Assembly: GCA_022823865.1 (NCBI GenBank)
Contig: JAJEHF010000003.1
Location: 1-59,952 of the forward strand
DNA from: Bryobacterales bacterium
GTDB lineage: Bacteria > Acidobacteriota > Terriglobia > Bryobacterales > UBA6623
DNA: 59,952 bases
Reading direction: 5' to 3'
Part shown: positions 54,530 to 59,952 of the stretch, one piece after another
Layout of the letters: each line of letters begins with the position of its first letter
Numbering within the stretch: position 1 is the stretch's first letter
Program-made: the position numbers and the translations under genes
Notes under the pieces: model-generated
Databases searched by the model: none
What the model was told of the DNA's origin: nothing
The model's input: the letters and a program-made list of their open reading frames with translations, nothing else

Positions 54530-54980
54530 ACCAGTATCATTCTGATGCCTCCGCAGTCGTGGAACAGATGGACCCGCTCTTAGCGAAGAGGCGAAAGTTC
54601 GTGCCTCGCCCTCTTCCCGTCGAGGAAGCGACCGCGCGACCCAGCCTCGCATTGGTGCATGCCCGGAGAGTCTGCGGGAGTGCCATCGGCGCATATCGTG
54701 CACAACCCATCGAAGTTGTTGATATGGAGTCCTTTGGCTTCTGATTTAGGCCAATGCTGGTCAAATTCGGACCGGACTCGATTGATCCCGCATTCGCCAT
54801 CTGTTACATCCTGATTGAGCGAGTTACTCTCGGGCATCCAGCCTCGTCTCGGCAAAAACCTCCGTGCTTCGCAGCGTTAGAAACACAGCGTCTGCCGGGC
54901 ATGCTTCGGTCCGGTGTGGCTGGTTCGCGACGATGGAAATCCGGGAGATGGCTCACGAACTCAGTGTAGGGAGATTCGAG
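54530..54980. other. intergenic region upstream of the antitoxin and reductase genes
   Basis: About 450 bp between divergent genes. Overlapping open frames occur on both strands (for example minus strand 54580-54855), but none has a motif or a good ribosome site. The composition is mixed and less GC-rich than average. Confidence 0.4.
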
Positions 54981-55523
54981 ATGCGGAAGGTTCGCTATAG
55001 CTGCGCCATGAGCTTGGACGGGTACATCGCGGGACCTGATGGCGAGTATGACTGGATCATCATGGATCCCGACTTCGACTTCCAGGCCATGTCCGAGCAA
55101 TTCGACACTTACCTGCTTGGCCGCAAGACGTTCGAGGTGACCGGTTCACAGGCTTCCCCCGCATCGTCTGGCAATCGAACGTACGTCTTTTCGCGGACGC
55201 TGCGCCAGAGCGACTACAAGAACGTACCGGTCATCGGAGAGAACTGGAAAGAGGTGGTGCAGTCGCTTCGCGACGAAGAGGGTAAGGACATCTGGCTGTT
55301 TGGTGGCGGCTCGCTGTTTCGCAGCCTTGCAGAGGAGGGCCTCGTTGACACCGTGGAGGTAGCGATCATACCGGTATTGCTCGGGGCGGGTGTTCCGCTT
55401 ATCGCTGGGCCGGCCACGCGAATTTCGCTCGCGCTAAAGGAGCACAAGCTCTATGAGAAGACGGGTACGGTCAGCCTTGTGTACGAGTTCAGAAGGACCA
55501 CCCCAGAAGGCGGAAATGCCTGA
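54981..55523 (+). CDS. dihydrofolate reductase family protein (RibD C-terminal type)
   Basis: A 180-residue reductase from the ATG at 54981. VRYSCAMSLDGYIAGPDGEYDWI is the start of the RibD_C/DHFR-like fold, then LLGRKTFE, TYVFSRTL, IWLFGGGSLFRSL and VAIIPVLLGAGVPLI. It uses NADPH; the substrate is not known. True FolA is shorter and differs, so folate reduction is doubtful. It stands alone. Confidence 0.93.
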   Translation: MRKVRYSCAMSLDGYIAGPDGEYDWIIMDPDFDFQAMSEQFDTYLLGRKTFEVTGSQASPASSGNRTYVFSRTLRQSDYKNVPVIGENWKEVVQSLRDEEGKDIWLFGGGSLFRSLAEEGLVDTVEVAIIPVLLGAGVPLIAGPATRISLALKEHKLYEKTGTVSLVYEFRRTTPEGGNA

Positions 55524-55613
55524 CGGAGCGGCTGCGATCCTGAACCGAGCGTCGTCCTTGGCCACACGGAAATGAGGGGATCCGGGGCTTGCCGCGGTGC
55601 TATCCTTGCCCAC

Positions 55614-58469
55614 ATGCCGACTGTTCGCCTTCGATTGGCTTGGTTGCTCATCTTTGCCTGCTGCGGGCTCGCGGCTGAAGAGCGGTTCAGCGATCCCGGC
55701 CTATTCTCGCTACGCGTGGAGTTCGGCATTGGCGATGCCGAGTCGACCTCTTGGAACGGCAGCCTTACAGTGTCGGGCGGAGAGCTCGCGGGGCTCTCGA
55801 GTCTGCGGCCGCGTCACGAGGACAGGATCAACGGCAACTCTTGGGAACTAGCGACTTGGCAGGGGCCGAACTTCTGGTATCCAGCTCCTAAGCCCCAGCC
55901 GGTCGATGGCGAGCCGGTCAATATCTTCAACTCTGGCCTGATCGTCGATGTTCGCAGCCGGGGCAGGGCGCGTGTCGCCTTTCAGACAGACCAGGGCAGT
56001 TTTCGCGTCGACTCCCGCAACTTGGCGCCCGGGCAGCCCCGGCAGTTTCTGGGTGGCAGGGTTGTCGTCACTAGGACCGTCTCTGCGCAGAAGGTCTCCG
56101 GTGCTGAGCACGAGAACGACTTCGCCTCCGTCACCGCCGGGCCGGACGGTCAGCTTTGGGTGGTCTGGGTGGCATTCAAGGACTGGGCCAACGAAGTCAA
56201 GCTACGGCACTACGATGGCGCCGCTTGGGGCGAGGTGCAGACGGTCACTGAGAAGCCCGGGGACGTCTTCCTGGCCAAGGTTGCCCGCGATGGCGCTGGA
56301 CGGATCTGGGTAGTGTGGTCCGACCAAGTCGAGGGCAACCGAGATCTCTACGCACGCAACTATGGCGAAGGCGATTGGTCGCAGGTCGAGCGGCTGAGCG
56401 ACGCGCCTCAGCCAGATCTCTATCACAACCTTGCAGCTACCTCCGATGGAGAGCTGTGGGTCGTCTGGCAGGGTTTTCGCGACGGCCAGTCGGACATCTT
56501 GGCGCGCCGCCACGATGGCGAGAAGTGGTCAGCCGAGCAGCGGGTCTCGACATCCGCAGCGAACGACTGGGAGCCAGCGATCGCCGCCGATGGTCAGGGT
56601 CAGGTGTATGTCGCTTGGGACACGTATGACAAGGGGAACTATGACATCCTGACCCGCCGCCACGATGGCGCTGCGTGGGAAGCCGTCCGTCCGCTCGCGG
56701 ATACGCCACGGTTCGAGGCGCACGTCACGATCACGTGCGATGCCGACGATCGCTTGTGGGCGACCTGGAGTGAGAGCGGCACGCAATGGGGCAAGGACGA
56801 CGGTTTCGGAATCGAATACGAGGGCACCCGCCTGTACGAATGGCGCCGCATGCCCGTAGCCGTACTCGACGGCGACAAGTGGATGGAACCGACAGTTCTC
56901 CTCGATGACGCGCTGCCCGACGGTTTCGAAGGAGACCGCGGCGACTCGCCCACCATCCAAGCAGATGGCAACGGAGGGGTATGGGTGTTCTTCCGCCGCC
57001 GCAACCCGCGCATGAAGGACATCATCTCCGACATGTACAACTTTTGGGCCTTGTGGGAGTTGTGGGGCGTCCCCTATAGCGGTGGCAGGTGGGGCCGGCC
57101 GGTCTATTTCCCGCATAGCACCGGGCGCATGGATGTGCGCAGTGGTTTTGCAACGGCTGCAGACGGAGTGATCGTGGCGGCTTGGCCGACGGACCACCGG
57201 GATTGGACGGAGATGCTTGCCGAGCGAGCGGACATCTACGTGGGACGCATCCCGCCGACCGGCCGCCAAGGAAGCGAGGGGCTGCGACCAAGGGTGCAGC
57301 CGGAGATCACGGTTTACCCGCTGCACCCCAACGAGAGCGAAGACCTAGATCGGATTCGCAGCTACGAGATCAAGTCCGAAGGCAAGACCTACAAGATCTA
57401 TCGCGGCGATACCCACCGGCACACCGAGTTCTCGATGGACGGCTACAACGACGGTTCGTTGCTGCAGGCGTATCGTTACGCCATAGACGCGGCGAGCTTG
57501 GACTACTACGCCAATTCCGAGCACAACTATCTCGGCGGGCCAGATGTGGAGTACCACGATTTCCTGCTGCAGCAGTTCGCCGACAACTTTCACGTGCCTG
57601 GCCGCTTCGTCCCGCTATTCGCGTACGAGCGCAGCATCCCGTACCCGCACGGTCATCGCAACATCATCTTTGCGAAGCGGGGCGTGCGTCCGTTCCGCAT
57701 CTCGCGCGAAGAATTCGGTCGACTCTTCCCGTTCTCGTCCGAGGAGGTGACGGAGCGGTTCAAGAATCCCGAACCGGTGGGCACCAAGGATCTGTACGAG
57801 TACTTGAAGCAGAATGACGGCATCGCGATCTCGCACACTTCGGCCACCAACATGGGGACGGACTGGCGGGACAACGATCCCGAAGTCGAGCCGTTGGTGG
57901 AGATCTACCAAGGTGATCGTGTGTCAGCTGAATACGAAGGGGCGCCGCGATCGGCGTACACCGGCAATCCGACCTCCGCACCGGGCGGCTTCCAACCTGC
58001 CGGGTTCGTCTGGAACGCTTGGGCGAAGGGCTACAAGCTGGGCGTGCAAGCCGCTTCGGACCATGTTTCGACGCACATATCCTATGCCTGCACAATCTCG
58101 GAGGACTCTAGCCGCGAGGGACTGCTGGATGCGATGCGGATGCGTCATTCTTACGGAGCGACGGACAACATCGTGCTGGACTACCGCCTTCGCGCGGGGG
58201 ACCGCGAGCACCTGCAAGGCGACATCGTCAGCGTACCGGGTGCGTTCCGCCTGTGGGTGCGCGTGCTGGGCACGCTGCCGATTCGCCAGATCGACATCAT
58301 CAAGAACCAGGAGTTCGTGCACACGCGCCACAACCTCGGACAAGAAGTGTCGTTCGAATTCACCGACGCCGAGCCGAGCCCCGGCGAGAACTACTACTAC
58401 GTCAGGGTGCAGCAGGTGGACGGCCAACTCGCGTGGTCGTCGCCGATCTGGGTGACGATCGATCAGTAG
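55614..58469 (+). CDS. exported beta-propeller / DUF3604-PHP-like fusion protein
   Basis: A 951-residue protein from the ATG at 55614 with a Sec signal (LAWLLIFACCGLAA). Residues 180-500 hold five or more blade repeats about 50 residues long, such as DGQLWVVWVAF, GRIWVVWSDQ, GELWVVWQGF and GQVYVAWDTY, each with a RHDGxxW-type turn. The C-terminal 370 residues have KIYRGDTHRHTEFSMDG, DYYANSEHNY, AISHTSATNMG and VQAASDH, the metal motifs of DUF3604/PHP hydrolases, followed by a late beta-sandwich. It may act on a phosphoester or carbohydrate ester, with the propeller for binding. This is a rare architecture. Confidence 0.88.
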   Translation: MPTVRLRLAWLLIFACCGLAAEERFSDPGLFSLRVEFGIGDAESTSWNGSLTVSGGELAGLSSLRPRHEDRINGNSWELATWQGPNFWYPAPKPQPVDGEPVNIFNSGLIVDVRSRGRARVAFQTDQGSFRVDSRNLAPGQPRQFLGGRVVVTRTVSAQKVSGAEHENDFASVTAGPDGQLWVVWVAFKDWANEVKLRHYDGAAWGEVQTVTEKPGDVFLAKVARDGAGRIWVVWSDQVEGNRDLYARNYGEGDWSQVERLSDAPQPDLYHNLAATSDGELWVVWQGFRDGQSDILARRHDGEKWSAEQRVSTSAANDWEPAIAADGQGQVYVAWDTYDKGNYDILTRRHDGAAWEAVRPLADTPRFEAHVTITCDADDRLWATWSESGTQWGKDDGFGIEYEGTRLYEWRRMPVAVLDGDKWMEPTVLLDDALPDGFEGDRGDSPTIQADGNGGVWVFFRRRNPRMKDIISDMYNFWALWELWGVPYSGGRWGRPVYFPHSTGRMDVRSGFATAADGVIVAAWPTDHRDWTEMLAERADIYVGRIPPTGRQGSEGLRPRVQPEITVYPLHPNESEDLDRIRSYEIKSEGKTYKIYRGDTHRHTEFSMDGYNDGSLLQAYRYAIDAASLDYYANSEHNYLGGPDVEYHDFLLQQFADNFHVPGRFVPLFAYERSIPYPHGHRNIIFAKRGVRPFRISREEFGRLFPFSSEEVTERFKNPEPVGTKDLYEYLKQNDGIAISHTSATNMGTDWRDNDPEVEPLVEIYQGDRVSAEYEGAPRSAYTGNPTSAPGGFQPAGFVWNAWAKGYKLGVQAASDHVSTHISYACTISEDSSREGLLDAMRMRHSYGATDNIVLDYRLRAGDREHLQGDIVSVPGAFRLWVRVLGTLPIRQIDIIKNQEFVHTRHNLGQEVSFEFTDAEPSPGENYYYVRVQQVDGQLAWSSPIWVTIDQ

Positions 58470-58574
58470 TAGGGTCGTTCCTCCCCGATCGGCCCAAGGC
58501 ACTCGGATCAAGAAAGATCTCTACACGCTCTCCGGGTTGAGTAGCATCGAGAAGAAGAACGGCTGGATGGGAAT

Positions 58575-58874
58575 ATGAGATTGCGAATCTACGAGCGTGA
58601 TTTCGAGGGGCATACCCTCTTCAACCAGTACGAGGACTTCGAAGGACCCACTGCATCCAGCATCATTCAAGCCATGTCGGATAAGGATATCTTCGCGGAG
58701 ACTCAGTCGCTGTTAGACTACGTGAATCTGCCATGCGAGCGGGTCTGCAAGGAATACGGAATCCAGTTCACGTCAGAGGGAGGGTCGAACGAGGAACGGG
58801 CCCTGTCGCTGTTGCAGTTCATGAACCGTGAGGGAATTGCTGACCTCACGGACGGGATGACCGAGACGACTTGA
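58575..58874 (+). CDS. small protein of unknown function
   Basis: A 99-residue acidic protein starting at ATG 58575, with TGGATGGGA just upstream. It begins RLRIYERDFEGHTLFNQYED and ends with LTDGMTETT. No signal, span or known motif is visible; two cysteines (LPCERVCKEYG) are four residues apart. It looks like a real gene by composition and codon pattern, but I do not recognise a family. It lies about 100 bp after the propeller-PHP gene. Confidence 0.55.
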   Translation: MRLRIYERDFEGHTLFNQYEDFEGPTASSIIQAMSDKDIFAETQSLLDYVNLPCERVCKEYGIQFTSEGGSNEERALSLLQFMNREGIADLTDGMTETT

Positions 58875-59109
58875 TTCCGCCCTTCCGACGCACTAGGAGT
58901 GAAGCGATTACGCTCCTCGTTCGGCCCGCCCGGCAGCCTAGCGTCGCGAGACTGCCGGGACGCAGGCCAGTTCGCGGGTGCGTCACAATCTCTGCGGGCC
59001 GAACATGCATCGTCAAGTGCGGTTCGCCGGACGTGACGAGGCGCTGTAGTAGCAATATTCCTTGGGTTCTTATCCTGGCTTCTCGACAGTCTGTCCCTTC
59101 GCTGCGTGG

Positions 59110-59470
59110 TCAGATCTTGGACAGCGGGTCTCGCCCCATCAGGACCTCGATCTTTTCCTTGACTTCGCGTACCAGCTGTGCCGAGGCTCGACCCGAGAAG
59201 CGCGCCCTGCGGGCGCGCCAGTCTAGGCTCCTTACTTGGTCGGCAAGGACGACCCCGGAAACCGGGCCAGACCGGGGAAGCAACACCTCGAACGGGTAGC
59301 TCTTCACTGCGGACGTGATCGGGCAAAAGAGTGCCAAGCTCGTGACTTCGTTGTAGTTGCGCGGACTTAGAGCCAAGGCAGGACGGTGCCCGGACTGCTC
59401 ATGTCCGGCTTTGGGGAGAAGTCAGGCCCCCAACATGACCAGTGTCTGGTACATGGGTTTGCTCTACCAC
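59110..59470 (-). pseudogene. MazF-like toxin, frameshifted
   Basis: A GTG at 59470, overlapping the end of mazE by 7 bp, begins VEQTHVPDTGHV, the normal MazF start. The next parts, GPDFSPK and AGHEQSGHRPALALSPRNYN, each lie in another frame, so two one-base deletions are needed (near 59431 and 59412). The rest (TSLALFCPITSAVKSYPFEV, GVVLADQVRSLDW) is normal MazF, ending at 59110. Only the last 88 residues form an open frame. The toxin cannot be made as written. Confidence 0.8.
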
Positions 59471-59703
59471 CGCTCTCCGCCGCGGCTCTCGCCGATGTCT
59501 TGCTCTTGGTGCAGATTGTCTGGCGTCACATCCGCCAGAAAGTCGGCCAGATTATTGGCCTGCTTGCGCATCACGACTTGGTCGGCTCGCGACGCCATCT
59601 CGATGAGCGAGCCCTTCGACACGCCCCACTGCTCAGCGATGGCCTTCGGGATCCGGACAGCGAGGCTATTTCCCCACTTGCCGATCCGCATGTTTGTACC
59701 CAT
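59464..59703 (-). CDS. mazE: MazE-like antitoxin (AbrB/SpoVT fold)
   Basis: A 79-residue protein; start at ATG 59703 or the internal ATG at 59691. MRIGKWGNSLAVRIPKAIAEQ is the AbrB-type swapped-hairpin DNA-binding domain of MazE. The C-terminal tail (DFLADVTPDNLHQE ... GGERW) is the toxin-binding end. It overlaps the toxin start by 7 bp, as in active mazEF. It appears intact. Confidence 0.9.
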   Translation of the reverse strand: MGTNMRIGKWGNSLAVRIPKAIAEQWGVSKGSLIEMASRADQVVMRKQANNLADFLADVTPDNLHQEQDIGESRGGERW

Positions 59704-59952
59704 GACGTTACCTCTGGGGGAATCTATATTGTGTGTTCAAGCGGCCGATGGAGCAAAGGGCTTTCGAGCGCAGCGCCAATTGCCGGGAGTTCCGCGGCAG
59801 TCGAGCAGTCGACAGCAATTCTCATTTTGCAGTTTGAGGCATCTATTTTGGGGCTTTCCAGATTGATGAGCGACTAACGCTAGGGCGGTCAGAGTTGACA
59901 CAGGGACCCCCTCAGGAAAAACATGAAGAATGGAACGTGTTTTAGGCGGCCT
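59704..59952. other. right-end region, nothing recognised
   Basis: About 250 bp upstream of mazE. It should contain the mazEF promoter. No further gene start is clear before the window ends. Confidence 0.4.

Noticed and set aside
1..59952. CRISPR arrays, tRNA or rRNA genes
   Set aside because: I saw no regularly spaced repeats, no convincing cloverleaf and no rRNA sequence.
1..59952. Complete insertion sequences
   Set aside because: No transposase with terminal inverted repeats was found; only the DUF4338 gene hints at mobile DNA.

Overview
The window is GC-rich, densely packed chromosomal DNA from a Gram-negative (diderm) bacterium: it carries lpxD, LPS-type glycosyltransferases, a NtrY/NtrX pair, and many exported proteins with Sec or Tat signals. 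The family mix (DUF1501, DUF1592 with DUF1552, DUF1080, TVP38-DUF547, several sulfatases, PQQ dehydrogenase with c-type cytochromes, a Kelch-symporter fusion) is typical of Acidobacteriota, perhaps a Bryobacterales-like lineage, or of the Planctomycetota/Verrucomicrobiota orbit. This placement is inference; no rRNA or tRNA gene was seen. Many genes start with GTG or TTG. Several single-base frameshifts are present and could be real decay or assembly error.

Layout. 0-1.6 kb: a partial DUF4338 (DruA-like) gene at the left edge and an exported protein of unknown function. 1.8-9.8 kb: a TIGR04283 glycosyltransferase and a mercuric-reductase-like flavoprotein, then an exported beta-carbonic anhydrase, a Tat-exported sugar isomerase-like protein, a PHP-domain protein, a TVP38-DUF547 fusion and a short-chain dehydrogenase. 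10.1-13.9 kb: an operon-like run with DUF6282, pgeF, hpt and an SDR-DUF2867 gene broken by a frameshift in a G run. 14.2-18.8 kb: DUF1501 protein, enoyl-CoA hydratase divergent from a GntP permease, and a phage-like metallophosphoesterase.

19.2-24.4 kb: a tight three-gene operon, DUF1592 c-type-haem protein, DUF1552 Tat protein and exported ankyrin protein, preceded by a perfect 16-bp palindrome. It is the best candidate here for a poorly described system. 24.9-29.4 kb: PhoD-like phosphatase, DUF1080 protein, cold-shock protein and ZIP transporter. 29.7-33.2 kb: an envelope operon on the minus strand (two glycosyltransferases, prepilin peptidase, LpxD). 33.3-39.4 kb: nitronate monooxygenase-like and DCC proteins, then ubiX, a PQQ-like propeller, a diheme cytochrome c and a PQQ-dependent dehydrogenase, which form a plausible periplasmic oxidation chain.

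39.7-53.5 kb: Kef-type antiporter, two opposed sulfatases (the first visibly poorer in GC), a Kelch-SSS symporter fusion, a MATE exporter, ntrYX and a Dph6-like ATPase. 53.6-59.7 kb: a patchy region with a diverged 123-bp copy of the ntrY HAMP segment, two toxin-antitoxin loci (VapBC type and MazEF type) in which each antitoxin is intact and each toxin is frameshifted, a RibD/DHFR-like reductase, a 951-residue propeller-PHP fusion and a small unknown gene.
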